64,000 nt of DNA from Actibacterium sp. MT2.3-13A (GCF_018139985.1 NZ_JAGSOU010000017.1:1-64000); one strand, 5' to 3'; shown: positions 37,155-47,036, counted from the stretch's first letter. The notes: a model not told the origin generated them from the sequence alone. Made by a program: numbers and translations.

Positions 37155-37762
37155 AGCGCCTCCAAGAGGCGCTCGGCCTCGGCGATGTCTTCGGGGGTGT
37201 TGACGTTGAAGAACGGGTCGAAGGGTCGGGCGGAAAACTCTGCCAGACCGGCCTGATGCGCGTCGGTCCACAGCACGATCTTGCGAAGGCCCCCCTGCAG
37301 CGCGTCGCGCAGGTCGTCGCGCAGGGCGACGGGCCAGAGGCCGAAGGTCGGGTGGCGCCAGAGCTTGCCGTTTTCGTCGCGCGAGCCGGCCAGTGCCAGC
37401 CCCTCGGGGCCCGCGGCCTCACGTAGCCGCGCGACCAGATCGCGCGGGAAAAAGGGCGTGTCGGCGGCGGCGGTGACGATGGCCTCGAACCCCGCATCGG
37501 CGGCCCAGTCCAGCCCGGCCAGCACACCCGCCAGCGGCCCGGGGTGATCGGGCAGGCTGTCGGGCAGCACCGGCAGGGCGAATTCGGCAAAGCGGTCGGG
37601 CGCGCCATTGGCGTTGATCGCCAGGGCCGCGCATTGCGGGGCAAGGCGGGCGATGACGTGATCGAGCAGGCGCTTGCCGCCTACCGCGCGCAGCCCCTTG
37701 TCGCCGCCGCCCATGCGGGTGGCCTTGCCGCCGGCCAGGATGACGCCCGGAATGCCGCTCAT
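37151..37762 (-). CDS. mobA: molybdenum cofactor guanylyltransferase MobA
   Basis: A 203-residue nucleotidyltransferase that joins GMP from GTP to molybdopterin to make MGD, the cofactor form of formate dehydrogenases. The N-terminal GTP site reads VILAGGKATRMGGGDKGL at 7-24, followed by GPLAGVLAGLDWA, AADTPFFP with the metal-binding Asp, and NVNTPEDIAEAE near the end. ATG 37762 overlaps the fdhD stop by four bases. Confidence 0.94.
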   Translation of the reverse strand: MSGIPGVILAGGKATRMGGGDKGLRAVGGKRLLDHVIARLAPQCAALAINANGAPDRFAEFALPVLPDSLPDHPGPLAGVLAGLDWAADAGFEAIVTAAADTPFFPRDLVARLREAAGPEGLALAGSRDENGKLWRHPTFGLWPVALRDDLRDALQGGLRKIVLWTDAHQAGLAEFSARPFDPFFNVNTPEDIAEAERLLEAL

Positions 37763-38679
37763 GCCTCGGCCCCCTTGCGCCGGTGTTTCGCGGGTTCCTC
37801 GGGCACCTGTCCCGGGTCGATGTCGCGTAGCAGGCGCTCCTCGCCCGCCAGGCAGACGAAGCGCTGTCCGCGCATCCGCCCGATCAGGGTGAGGCCGACC
37901 TGGCGCGCGATCTCCACCCCCCAGGCGGTGAAGCCCGAGCGCGAGGCGAGCACCGGGATGCCCATCAGCGCGGTCTTGATCACCATCTCCGAGGTCAGCC
38001 GCCCGGTGGTGTAAAGGATCTTGTCCCCGGCGCTCACCCCATGGCGGAACATGAATCCCGCGATCTTGTCCACCGCGTTGTGGCGCCCGACATCCTCCAT
38101 ATAGACCAGCGGCCTGTCCTGCTGGCACAGCACCGTGCCGTGAATCGCGCCGGCCTCCAGATAGAGCGAGGGCGTGGTGTTGATCTCTTTCGCCAGGGCA
38201 TAGAGCCAGCTGGTGCGGACCTCGGCGGGCGGCAGCACCAGCCCCTCCAGCCCCTCCATCATGTCGCCGAAGACGGTGCCGACCGCGCAGCCGCTGGTGC
38301 GGGTCTTTTTCTGCACCTTTTCCTCGTAGGAGGTCTGCCGCGTGGTGCGGACCACCACGGTCTCGGTCTCGTCGTCGTAATCGACGCCGGTCACCTCGTC
38401 GTCCGGCAGCAGCATGCCTTGATTTCGCAGGAAACCCAGCGCCAGGTATTCGGGATAATCCCCGATCGTCATGGCGGTGACGATCTCCTGCCGGTTGAGG
38501 TAGATCGTCAGCGGCCGCTCCTCGACCACCGAGATCTCGGCCGGGGCGCCGGTCTGGTCGGTGCCGGTGATCCGGCGGGTCAGCCGCGGCGCGGAGGGAT
38601 CAGGCAGAAGGGGAAGATCGGGAAGCGTCACGCGGCGGGTCCTTTTGGGATCGGGGTCTCTTTCCTGCACGGCGGGCAT
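37759..38679 (-). CDS. fdhD: formate dehydrogenase accessory sulfurtransferase FdhD
   Basis: A 306-residue protein that passes sulfur from a cysteine desulfurase to the MGD cofactor, which formate dehydrogenase needs for activity. Recognisable parts are EERPLTIYLN, ALGFLRNQGML, TRTSGCAVGTVFGD, EDVGRHNAVDKIAG and TTGRLTSEMV. The usual CxxC in the mobile loop is reduced to a single Cys (SGCAVG). I chose ATG 38679; a TTG nine codons upstream is possible. It leads the fdhD-mobA-mobB-moeA operon and is divergent from the DUF2478 gene 38 bp away. Confidence 0.94.
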   Translation of the reverse strand: MPAVQERDPDPKRTRRVTLPDLPLLPDPSAPRLTRRITGTDQTGAPAEISVVEERPLTIYLNRQEIVTAMTIGDYPEYLALGFLRNQGMLLPDDEVTGVDYDDETETVVVRTTRQTSYEEKVQKKTRTSGCAVGTVFGDMMEGLEGLVLPPAEVRTSWLYALAKEINTTPSLYLEAGAIHGTVLCQQDRPLVYMEDVGRHNAVDKIAGFMFRHGVSAGDKILYTTGRLTSEMVIKTALMGIPVLASRSGFTAWGVEIARQVGLTLIGRMRGQRFVCLAGEERLLRDIDPGQVPEEPAKHRRKGAEA

Positions 38680-38717
38680 CTTGTATGCCGGTCTGACGAC
38701 ATGCAAGGGGGGATGCG

Positions 38718-39230
38718 ATGCTGGGTTATGTGGTTGCCGACGGGCGCGGCGCGGCGGATCTGCTGATCCGCGAGGTGGCCGAGCGGATGATGGCCGAGGG
38801 CGTGCCGCTGGCCGGCGCCGTGCAGGTCAACCTTGACACCGACCCGGCGCGCAAATGCGACATGGACCTGCATATCCTGTCGCGCGACCGGGTGGTGCGG
38901 ATCAGCCAGAACCTCGGCGCGCTCGCGCGCGGCTGCCGGCTGGACCCGGACGGGCTGGAAAGCGCGGTGGGGCTGGTCGCCGCCGCGCTGGCCGAGCATC
39001 CCGATCTGCTGATCGTCAACAAATACGGCAAGCAGGAGATCGACGGCCGCGGCTTCCGCCCGCTGGTCGGCGAGGCGCTGGCCGCGGGCATCCCGGTGCT
39101 GACGGCGGTGAACCGAGACAATGTGGAAAGATTCCTCGAATTCGCCGAGGATCTGGCCGAGCCCCTGCCCAATGACGCGCAGGCGATCTACGCGTGGTGC
39201 ATGGCGCAGCGGGCGCTGGCGGCCGGCTGA
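38718..39230 (+). CDS. DUF2478-family protein
   Basis: A 170-residue protein of the DUF2478 family, predicted to have a P-loop-NTPase-like fold and often encoded beside molybdate or tungstate transport and cofactor genes. Conserved stretches are GYVVADGRGAADLLIREVA, CDMDLHILSRD and LLIVNKYGKQEIDGRGFRPLV. No classical Walker A motif is visible. It is divergent from fdhD and lies 116 bp upstream of tupB. A role in metal handling or insertion for formate dehydrogenase is likely but untested. Confidence 0.82.
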   Translation: MLGYVVADGRGAADLLIREVAERMMAEGVPLAGAVQVNLDTDPARKCDMDLHILSRDRVVRISQNLGALARGCRLDPDGLESAVGLVAAALAEHPDLLIVNKYGKQEIDGRGFRPLVGEALAAGIPVLTAVNRDNVERFLEFAEDLAEPLPNDAQAIYAWCMAQRALAAG

Positions 39231-39240
39231 GCCCCGTGGC

Positions 39241-39255
39241 GGGTCAAAATGTCCC
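39241..39255. promoter_or_regulatory. GGGACA-TTT-TGACCC site upstream of tupBCA (shared motif, copy 1)
   Basis: On the minus strand this reads GGGACATTTTGACCC. It matches the perfect dyad TGGACATTTTGTCCA found before the membrane formate dehydrogenase operon at 12 of 13 core positions. It starts ten bases after the DUF2478 stop. Confidence 0.6.
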
Positions 39256-39271
39256 CTCCGTCGGCCTGAAT

Positions 39272-39286
39272 TCCCCAAATTGTCCA
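39272..39286. promoter_or_regulatory. TGGACA-ATT-TGGGGA site upstream of tupBCA (shared motif, copy 2)
   Basis: On the minus strand it begins TGGACAATT, identical over nine bases to the first site before the formate dehydrogenase operon. Its centre is 31 bp (three helical turns) from copy 1 and 68 bp before the tupB ATG. Confidence 0.5.
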
Positions 39287-39346
39287 TTCCGGCGGTCGTG
39301 ACGCTGTGTCATCTCTGCCCCTCAAGCAAAGACGGAACATTCTGAA

Positions 39347-40051
39347 ATGAATGACATTCTTCAAGGTATGGCGCGTGCGGCCCGGCTGGTGGTCACGCTC
39401 GATGCCGACCTTGTCGAGATCACGGCACTGTCGCTGCAGGTCAGCCTCGGCGCGGCGGTCATCGCCTCGGCCATCGGGCTGCCTCTGGGCGCGTGGCTGG
39501 CGATCAACCGCTTTCCGGCGCGCCGGGTGGTGATCGCGGTGCTGAACGCGCTGATGGGTCTCCCGCCGGTGGTGGTGGGTCTGATCGTCTATGTGCTGTT
39601 CTCGCGCTCGGGGCCGCTGGGGGCGCTGGGGCTGCTGTTCACGCCCACGGTGATGGTGATCGCGCAGGTCATCATCATCACGCCGATCGTCGCCTCGGTC
39701 TCGCATCAGGCGATCCGCGAGCTCTGGGCCGATTACCACGACCTGCTGATCTCACTGAAGGCCAACCGCCTGCAGCGCATCGTGACGCTGCTGTGGGACG
39801 GGCGGCGGGCGCTGATGACGGCCTCGCTGGCGGGCTTCGGCCGGGGCGTCGGCGAGGTGGGCGCGATCATGATCGTGGGCGGCAACATCGACCATGCCAC
39901 CCGCGTTCTGACCACCGCCATCGCGCTGGAGACCGGCAAGGGCGCGTTCGACATGGCGCTGGCGCTGGGCTTCGTGCTGATCGGGCTGGCGATCTCGGTC
40001 AACCTGGCGCTGCATTTCCTGTCGCGCACCGAGAGGGGGTCGCGATGGTGA
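39347..40051 (+). CDS. tupB: tungstate ABC transporter permease TupB
   Basis: A 234-residue membrane protein with five to six hydrophobic segments and the TupB-like stretches MGLPPVVVGLIVYVLFSRSG and GFGRGVGEVGAIMIVGGNI. The latter contains the conserved permease Glu-Val-Gly loop. It forms the membrane channel of the tungstate importer with TupC. Order here is B-C-A rather than the more usual A-B-C. Two shared operator-like motifs lie 60-105 bp upstream. Confidence 0.9.
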   Translation: MNDILQGMARAARLVVTLDADLVEITALSLQVSLGAAVIASAIGLPLGAWLAINRFPARRVVIAVLNALMGLPPVVVGLIVYVLFSRSGPLGALGLLFTPTVMVIAQVIIITPIVASVSHQAIRELWADYHDLLISLKANRLQRIVTLLWDGRRALMTASLAGFGRGVGEVGAIMIVGGNIDHATRVLTTAIALETGKGAFDMALALGFVLIGLAISVNLALHFLSRTERGSRW

Positions 40052-40755
40052 GCGGGATGATCGTTCTGGAGGGCGTCGAGCTGCGCCGCGGCGGGCGCGT
40101 CATCGTCGGGCCGGTGTCGCTGACCCTCGGGGCCGAAGGGATCACAATGGTCATGGGGCCGAACGGCGCGGGCAAGACGACGCTTCTGCGCGCCCTGCAC
40201 GGGCTGGAACGGCTTTCGTCCGGGCAGATCCGCTGGGCGGGCAACGGCAACGCGCTGCGCGAGAGGCAGGCCTTCGTCTTCCAGACGCCGGTGCTGATGC
40301 GCCGCTCGGCGCTCGACAGCATCGCCTACCCGCTGCGGCTGCGGGGCGTGAAGCGCGCCGAGGCGCGCGAGCGCGCGGCGGCCTGCGCCGAACAGGTCGG
40401 CCTCAGGGTCAACCTGAAGAAGGAGGTGAGCGACCTGTCCGGGGGCGAAAAGCAGAAGATGGCCATGGCCCGGGCGCTGATCCTGGAGCCGGCGCTGCTG
40501 TTCCTGGATGAGCCTTCGGCCAATCTCGACGGCCGCTCGACCCGTGAGATCGAGGAGATCCTCAACCGGATCCGCGCCGGCGGCACGCGGATCGTGATGT
40601 CGACCCACGATATCGGGCAGGCCAGGCGCCTGGCCGATGACGTGGTGTTTCTGCACGACGGGAAACTCGCCGAACAAGGCCCGAGCGCGGCCTTCTTCGA
40701 CGCGCCGCAAAGCAGCCAGGCACAAGCGTATCTGAAGGGAGACATCGTATTGTGA
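40045..40755 (+). CDS. tupC: tungstate ABC transporter ATP-binding protein TupC
   Basis: A 236-residue ATPase with Walker A GPNGAGKTT near 36-44, signature LSGGEKQKMAMARAL, Walker B LLFLDEPSANLD and the switch His in STHDIGQ. ATG 40045 overlaps tupB by seven bases. The stop overlaps the GTG start of tupA (GTGA), so all three proteins are co-translated. Confidence 0.9.
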   Translation: MVSGMIVLEGVELRRGGRVIVGPVSLTLGAEGITMVMGPNGAGKTTLLRALHGLERLSSGQIRWAGNGNALRERQAFVFQTPVLMRRSALDSIAYPLRLRGVKRAEARERAAACAEQVGLRVNLKKEVSDLSGGEKQKMAMARALILEPALLFLDEPSANLDGRSTREIEEILNRIRAGGTRIVMSTHDIGQARRLADDVVFLHDGKLAEQGPSAAFFDAPQSSQAQAYLKGDIVL

Positions 40756-41555
40756 AGTTCAGGACAATCATCGCCGCCGCGGCGACCGCGGTCTTCGCCA
40801 CCATGGCGCAGGCCGAGGAAATGAAGATGTCGGTGACGACCTCTTTCGCCAACTCCGGGCTGGCCGAGGTGCTGCTGCCCGAGATCGAAAAGGACACCGG
40901 CATCACCGTTCAGCTGCTGGTGGTGGGCACCGGCCAGGCCCTGAAGCTGGGCGCCGAGGGCGACGTGGACGCGGTGCTCGTGCATGCCAAGGCGGCCGAG
41001 GAGAAATGGCTGGCCGAGGGCAACGGCACCCATCGCCGCGAGATCATGTATAACGACTTCATCTTCGTCGGCCCGTCGGACGATCCGGCCGGCGCGGCCA
41101 AGGCCGACAAGGCCACCGGCGCGCTGCAGGCGATCGCGGCGGCCCAGGCGCCCTTCGTCAGCCGCGGCGACGACAGCGGCACGCACAAGATGGAGCTGAG
41201 CCTGTGGAAGGCCGCGGGCATCGAGCCGCAGGGCGACTGGTATCGCGCCGTGGGCCAAGGCATGGGTGCTGCGCTGAACACCGCCTCGGGCATGAACGCC
41301 TACATCATGTCGGACCGGGCGAGCTGGCTGAAATTCGCCAACAAGGGCGATCTGAAGCTGGTCTTCGAAGGCGACCCGGTGCTGTTCAACCAGTATGCCT
41401 TCCTGCCGGTGAACCCCGCGAAGCACCCGCATGTGAAGAACGACCTGGCCAACAAGCTGGAGGCCTGGCTGGTCAGTGACCGCGCCAAGGCGCTGATCGA
41501 CGGCTACATGCTGAACGGCGAAAAGCTGTTCACCTTCAACGCCAAGGCCGAATAG
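40752..41555 (+). CDS. tupA: tungstate-binding periplasmic protein TupA
   Basis: A 267-residue binding protein with signal peptide 1-21 (ending AQA) and the oxyanion-site motif SVTTSFANSGLAEVLLPEIE near 27-46, typical of TupA rather than ModA. Further family marks are GTGQALKLGAEGDVDAVLVHA, RGDDSGTHKMELSLW and AYIMSDRASWL. It starts at GTG. Its presence suggests that the formate dehydrogenases here are fed tungsten, although TupA proteins can also bind molybdate weakly. Confidence 0.92.
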   Translation: MKFRTIIAAAATAVFATMAQAEEMKMSVTTSFANSGLAEVLLPEIEKDTGITVQLLVVGTGQALKLGAEGDVDAVLVHAKAAEEKWLAEGNGTHRREIMYNDFIFVGPSDDPAGAAKADKATGALQAIAAAQAPFVSRGDDSGTHKMELSLWKAAGIEPQGDWYRAVGQGMGAALNTASGMNAYIMSDRASWLKFANKGDLKLVFEGDPVLFNQYAFLPVNPAKHPHVKNDLANKLEAWLVSDRAKALIDGYMLNGEKLFTFNAKAE

Positions 41556-41578
41556 GCCGCGGCCGAAGCGACGTGAAG

Positions 41579-41610
41579 AGGCGCCCGCCGGTCTCCGGCG
41601 GGCGCCTTTT
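41579..41610 (+). terminator. rho-independent terminator after tupA
   Basis: Thirteen-base perfect stem AGGCGCCCGCCGG / CCGGCGGGCGCCT (41579-41591 and 41595-41607), loop TCT, then TTTT. It ends directly against the stop of the convergent gene and may also serve it. Confidence 0.9.
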
Positions 41611-42090
41611 CTATTCGTCGGGCATGGCGTGGATGGCGAATTGCTCCAGCCCGGCCTCGGAGGCCTCGATGAAGCGGTATTCCTCGCGCACGCCGGCCTC
41701 GGTCAGTTCGCGCCGCACGGTCAGCACCGTGTTGGGCGCGTGATCGGCGCACAGCTCGGCCATGTGGCGCAACTCCTCGGTGGCGACGGGCAGGGCGGCC
41801 TCGATCGAGGGCGCGCCGTAGACCTCCATGAAATGCCGGGCGAGGGCCTCGGCCAGCGCGTCGAACTCGGCCTGTTCGATGCGGGTCACGGCGACGAAGG
41901 TCGCCCGCCCGAAGGTCTCGATCCCCAGCCAGCCATTGGCGAAGGCCTGGCGCGCCTTGCCCACCAGGTCGGCCTCGGACCAGTTGGAGAATTCGAAGCC
42001 GCCGCTGATCGCCCATTCGCCGGTGCGCGCGGGCGAATGGAACACGTTGCGGTCGCTTTCGTCGAAATGGATGGCGCGCGCCAGAAGCAT
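41611..42090 (-). CDS. conserved protein of unknown function (DUF6505-like)
   Basis: A 159-residue soluble protein without signal peptide or membrane segment. It begins LLARAIHFDESDRNVFHSPARTGEW and looks like a small conserved Rhodobacterales family (DUF6505, moderately sure). It is the last gene of a minus-strand set DUF6494, Mrp, ligase-like, this gene, with 4 bp between it and the ligase-like gene. Set inside a formate dehydrogenase island, it may help cofactor or Fe-S insertion. No catalytic motif is visible. Confidence 0.7.
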   Translation of the reverse strand: MLLARAIHFDESDRNVFHSPARTGEWAISGGFEFSNWSEADLVGKARQAFANGWLGIETFGRATFVAVTRIEQAEFDALAEALARHFMEVYGAPSIEAALPVATEELRHMAELCADHAPNTVLTVRRELTEAGVREEYRFIEASEAGLEQFAIHAMPDE

Positions 42091-42094
42091 GGGC

Positions 42095-42825
42095 TCAGAC
42101 CTCTTCCAGAAGGGTTGTCAGCGGGATCAGGCGGGTGGCGCCGGTGGTGGGCTTGAGCACCATGCCGAAATCCTCGTCCACGCCGAGGAAGGTGCCCTCG
42201 GCGCGTTCGCCCGTCAGCGGCACGGATATGTCCTCGCCCAGTTTCCAGACCAGCCCGCGCCATTCGCGGTAGAGATTGGCGCGGCCGCTGCCGCTGTCCA
42301 GCTCGTGCAGCCAGACCAGGCTGTGGCGGGCCCAGCCCTCCAGCAGGGCCAGCGGATCGATATCCCCGCAGCCCTCCTGAGCCAGCGCCGTCCAGTCGGG
42401 GGTCTGGCCCGGCTCCAGCAGCTCGGCATCGGGCAGGGAGAGGGTCAGCTCCAGCCCGATCACGATCCAGTCGGGCGTGGCGCCGGGGGCGCGGGTGCTG
42501 GCCGCGACATGCAGCCCGCCGCAATGCCCGCCGTTCAGCCGGATGCCGCCGGTCCATTCCAGGTGCACGGCGGTCTCGGGCGGGGCCAGGACGCCGAGCG
42601 CGTTCTGCAGGCCCACGCCGCAGGCGCAGAACGCGGCCATGGCGCTGTGCAGCGGCTCCTCGGGGGCCAGCACCAGCGCCGCGCGCAGCCGCTCGTCGGT
42701 CAGCGACCAGGGCAGCAACCCTGCATCGGTGCCGCGCGCGGCCTCGGTGCAGGCGATGGTGAAGGGGTTGGCCGGCCCTGCGGCCAGCCCCTTCATCAGC
42801 GGTGGGAACTGGGGCGTCAGGATGG

Positions 42826-42829
<4 letters not shown>
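42095..42829 (-). CDS. biotin/lipoate-ligase-like protein with C-terminal DUF4444 domain
   Basis: A 244-residue protein. The first about 180 residues follow the biotin/lipoate ligase fold, and the last about 50 resemble the small C-terminal DUF4444 domain (GTFLGVDEDFGMVLK). The catalytic region looks altered: where BirA-type enzymes have RIKWPND and a Lys-Leu-Ala-Gly-Ile loop, this protein has HLEWTGGIRLNGGHCGGLHV, with no lysine. It may bind a cofactor or acyl group without acting as a ligase. ATG 42829 overlaps the mrp-like stop by four bases. Confidence 0.75.
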
Positions 42830-43889
<1,060 letters not shown>

Positions 43890-43893
<4 letters not shown>

Positions 43894-44090
43894 GCTGCCG
43901 GGCCCTTGATCTCGCCTTCGACCACATGCTGCATGTCCAGATCCTCGATGGTCAGGACCATGCGGACCTTGTGGCCCTTGCCGGCGGCGCCGGCCCCGGC
44001 CTTGCGCATCGCCTCTTCGATCGCCTGCTGCGAGGTGACGCCGACCTGCTTCAGGAACTTGCGCAGCGACATGTTGAATTCGTCATCCAT
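43890..44090 (-). CDS. small conserved protein (DUF6494)
   Basis: A 66-residue soluble protein starting MDDEFNMSLRKFLKQVGVTSQQAIEEA, a pattern I associate with DUF6494. It is the first gene of the minus-strand cluster and its stop overlaps the Mrp start (ATGA). The coupling suggests a partner of Mrp. Nothing about its function can be read directly. Confidence 0.75.
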
Positions 44091-44154
44091 GGGAGACTCC
44101 TGTGATTGCTGTTGGTGATTGACCGCCGTGCAGCGGCGCCCCTAGCATGGCACG

Positions 44155-44910
44155 ATGCACAGGGTAATCGCAAAACTTGCCGGGCTGACATTGCTGATGC
44201 TGTCCGCCCTTCCCAGCCGCGCCGAAGAGGCGCGGCAGTTCCGTCTGAGCGTGCCGGCGGAGGTCGCCGAGAGCGGGCTGATGGATTATCTCCTGCCGCG
44301 CTTCGCGCTCAAGACCAGCCGCCGGGCCGAACTGGTCGGCGGCGGCGCCGCCGACGCGGTGATCAGCGCCGATCCGCAGGCCGGAACGGCGGTGATGGCG
44401 CGGGCAGGCACCGTCTACGCGCTGCGCCTGACCGGCGAGAACGCCGCCGCGCGCCGCTTCGCCGACTGGCTGAGCTCCGATGTGGGGCAGCGTACCATCG
44501 CGGCCTTCGAGCCGGAGCAGGGCGCGCCCTTTGCCGCCGCGCGGCAGCAGCAGGCCGGGCCGGCCCCGGCCCTCGACGGCGACCCGGCGCTGGGCCGCGA
44601 GGTCGCGCTGCGGCACTGCGCGCGCTGCCACCGAACCCACGACGACGACCGCAGCAGCGGCATCGGCTCGACCCCGTCCTTTCCGGCGCTGCGGGCGCTG
44701 CCCGACTGGGCCGACCGCTTCACCGCGTTCTACGTTCTGAACCCCCATCCCGCCTTCCTGCGGGTCGAGGGCATCAGCCCGCCCTTCGATCCGACGCGGC
44801 CGCCGGCGATCATCCCCGTCGAGCTGACGCTCGAGGAGGCCGAGGCGCTGATGGCCTATGCCGCGTCGGTCGCGCCAGCGGATCTGGGGGCCGAGATCGT
44901 GCATCAGTGA
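44155..44910 (+). CDS. cytochrome c with an N-terminal shrunken TupA-like domain
   Basis: A 251-residue periplasmic protein with a signal peptide (1-23). Residues 29-49 (FRLSVPAEVAESGLMDYLLP) align by eye with the start of mature TupA (MSVTTSFANSGLAEVLLP), and FADWLSSDVGQRTIAAF near 102-118 resembles the TupA C-terminus, but the middle of the binding protein is missing. From about 140 it is a class I cytochrome c: haem site Cys155-x-x-Cys158-His159. The usual distal Met is not obvious; a His in NPHPAF or the late Met is possible. It is divergent from DUF6494 and its end overlaps the convergent ferredoxin gene by seven bases. It may be an electron acceptor tied to formate oxidation. Confidence 0.75.
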   Translation: MHRVIAKLAGLTLLMLSALPSRAEEARQFRLSVPAEVAESGLMDYLLPRFALKTSRRAELVGGGAADAVISADPQAGTAVMARAGTVYALRLTGENAAARRFADWLSSDVGQRTIAAFEPEQGAPFAAARQQQAGPAPALDGDPALGREVALRHCARCHRTHDDDRSSGIGSTPSFPALRALPDWADRFTAFYVLNPHPAFLRVEGISPPFDPTRPPAIIPVELTLEEAEALMAYAASVAPADLGAEIVHQ

Positions 44911-46862
44911 TCGCGGCGCCGGCTGAGGTAATCCTCGGTCGTGCGCACGCGGGGACGCTCGCCGCCCGAGAACGGGTTGTTCTCGCCGTGATACTGCGCC
45001 TTGATGCGGCAGTCGTCGCACATCTGGATCAGCCGCCCCGCGCCGTTGCCGGTGAACATCGCGTGCTTGCCCTCCAGCTTCTCCAGGATGCGCTCGACCG
45101 TCGATTTCACGCCGAAGGGCGCGCCGCATTCGATGCAGCAGAACGGCTCTTCCTCGTTCAGGACCTTCTGCGACATCACCGCGTCGCTGGGGTCGAAGCG
45201 CGGCTCCAGCGCGATCGCGGTTTCCGGGCAGACGGTGGCGCAGATGCCGCATTGCAGGCAGGCATCCTCCTGAAAGCGCAGCTGTGGCTTGTCCGGGTTG
45301 TCGAGCAGCGCGCCCGACGGGCAGAGCGAGACGCAGGACAGGCACAGCGTGCATTTGTCGGTGTCGACCAGCACCGCGCCATAGGGGGCGCCCTGCGGCA
45401 GCGGCACGGGCGCGTCGCGCCCCGGCATCAGCGCCTTGGCGGCCAGCCGCGCCACCTGCCTCCGGCCGCCCATCAGCAGGACGGGGGAGACGTCGGTCGG
45501 GCGGGCGGTGCCGGAATGGAGCGCGGCGCTCATCGCGTCGGGCGTGTCCACGTCCAGGAGGGCGAGGCGGTCCTCGCCGCCCATGGCCGCGGCCAGCGCG
45601 ATCTCGGCCGCGATCGGGTCGCGCTCGGTGCGGGGGCTGGGCAGCACGGTCACGCCGGCAAAACCCGAGGCGAGCGCGGCCAGCATCTCGGCGTGGCCGA
45701 AGCCGGCCAGCGCCGGCACCGCGAGCGGGATCACGTCGGCCGGCAGGCCCCGGCCGAAGCGGGCCGAAAGGCCGATCATCTCGGCGCCGTGGGTCTCGTC
45801 ATGCACCAGCAGGCGCGGCGCCGCGCCGCCGGCGGCCAGATAGGCCTCGGCCAGGGTGCGGATGCGGGTCATGAGGTGGGACACGGGCGGCGCGTCATAC
45901 TTGATCGCGCCCGAAGGGCAGAGCGAGGAGCAGGCGCCGCAGCCCGCGCAGATCATCGGATCGACCTCGACATGGTCGCCATCGGGGAAGATCGCGCCGG
46001 TCGGGCAGATGTCGAGGCAGCGCGTGCAGCCGACCTGCCCGGCCCGCGAATGGGCGCACAGGTGCTGTTCCAGGGACAGGTGCAGGGTCTTCTCAAACGT
46101 GCCCACCATCTGCGCCGCCTCGAACACAGCCTGCGCCACCGCGCCGGCGCTGCCGGGATCGGCGCGCAGGTAGCCGTCGCGCTTGTGCGGGGCGGGGAAG
46201 AGCGGCGTGGCGCCGGCGAGGTCCAGGATCACGTCGCAGCGGGTCTCAGCCCCGTCGCGCGGGGATGTCAGGGCAAAGCCGCCGCGCCCGCCGGGATCGA
46301 GCATCCGCAGCGCGTCGAGGCGCAGGGTGAAGTTGCCGAGGCTGCCCTGCGCGCGCTTCAGGCGGCCCGCGATCACCTCGTAGCGGCGCGTCAGCGGCAG
46401 GTCGTCGTCGCCCTCCGGCAGCAGCACGGTCACGGCCAGCGTGTCGGCCAGGCGCTCGGCTGCGGGCAGGGCCACGTCGGCGCGGCCGATGATCAGGCAG
46501 GTGCCCTCGGAGGCGACGTCGATGGTCTTTTCGGGCGGGGCGGGCAGTTGCGCCTCGGCGATCAGGGCAGCCATTTTGGCCGTGGCATCACCGCCGCCGC
46601 CCCAGCCGGCGCGATCGCGGATGTCGACGCAGAGCGGCGCGTCCATCCCCAGGTCCTCGGCCAGCTCCTCGAAGCGCGGGGCCTCCTGGGCGCAGGCGAT
46701 CACCGCCTCGCCGCCCGCAATGGCCTTCGCCGCGCTCTCGATTTCGCGGGTGCACAGCGCGTTGTGCACGCGCGAGCAGGGCAATCCCGTCGCGGCGCTC
46801 AGGGCCTCGGCATCGAGGGCCTGAGTCCCAAGACAGTTGCATAAAATCAATTGCTTAGCCAT
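44904..46862 (-). CDS. multi-cluster 4Fe-4S ferredoxin-like protein of the formate dehydrogenase island
   Basis: A 652-residue cytoplasmic protein with two pairs of [4Fe-4S] sites: residues 269-315 (CTRCLDICP and CAGCGACSSLCP) and 504-545 (CTLCLSCVSLCP and CLQCGICATVCP). A Cys-rich C-terminal element (Cys575/576, Cys579, Cys615, Cys618) may bind Zn or another cluster. The N-terminus opens LILCNCLGTQ. Relatives commonly sit beside DUF3305/DUF3306 and membrane formate dehydrogenase in Rhodobacterales. It is divergent from that operon and shares its control region. Electron transfer in FDH maturation or turnover is likely; no enzyme domain is visible. Confidence 0.82.
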   Translation of the reverse strand: MAKQLILCNCLGTQALDAEALSAATGLPCSRVHNALCTREIESAAKAIAGGEAVIACAQEAPRFEELAEDLGMDAPLCVDIRDRAGWGGGGDATAKMAALIAEAQLPAPPEKTIDVASEGTCLIIGRADVALPAAERLADTLAVTVLLPEGDDDLPLTRRYEVIAGRLKRAQGSLGNFTLRLDALRMLDPGGRGGFALTSPRDGAETRCDVILDLAGATPLFPAPHKRDGYLRADPGSAGAVAQAVFEAAQMVGTFEKTLHLSLEQHLCAHSRAGQVGCTRCLDICPTGAIFPDGDHVEVDPMICAGCGACSSLCPSGAIKYDAPPVSHLMTRIRTLAEAYLAAGGAAPRLLVHDETHGAEMIGLSARFGRGLPADVIPLAVPALAGFGHAEMLAALASGFAGVTVLPSPRTERDPIAAEIALAAAMGGEDRLALLDVDTPDAMSAALHSGTARPTDVSPVLLMGGRRQVARLAAKALMPGRDAPVPLPQGAPYGAVLVDTDKCTLCLSCVSLCPSGALLDNPDKPQLRFQEDACLQCGICATVCPETAIALEPRFDPSDAVMSQKVLNEEEPFCCIECGAPFGVKSTVERILEKLEGKHAMFTGNGAGRLIQMCDDCRIKAQYHGENNPFSGGERPRVRTTEDYLSRRRDH

Positions 46863-47021
46863 TGATCCCCTCCCCGGACGCGGTGACTTGCCTGTAACGC
46901 ATGGCGCTGATGCGGCGCGATGCTAGGCACGAAACGAGTCGAGCCGTAAAGCAGAAATGGGATGATTCGCCCAATTTCCCAGCGAAAAATAACCGACGAA
47001 AATAGGTGGTTGCTCGGCATT

Positions 47022-47036
47022 TGGACAATTCGTCCT
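47022..47036. promoter_or_regulatory. TGGACA-ATT-CGTCCT site (shared motif, copy 3)
   Basis: An inverted repeat with 5-bp half-sites GGACA and CGTCC, one mismatch from perfect. It shares TGGACAATT with the second site before tupBCA. Confidence 0.6.
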
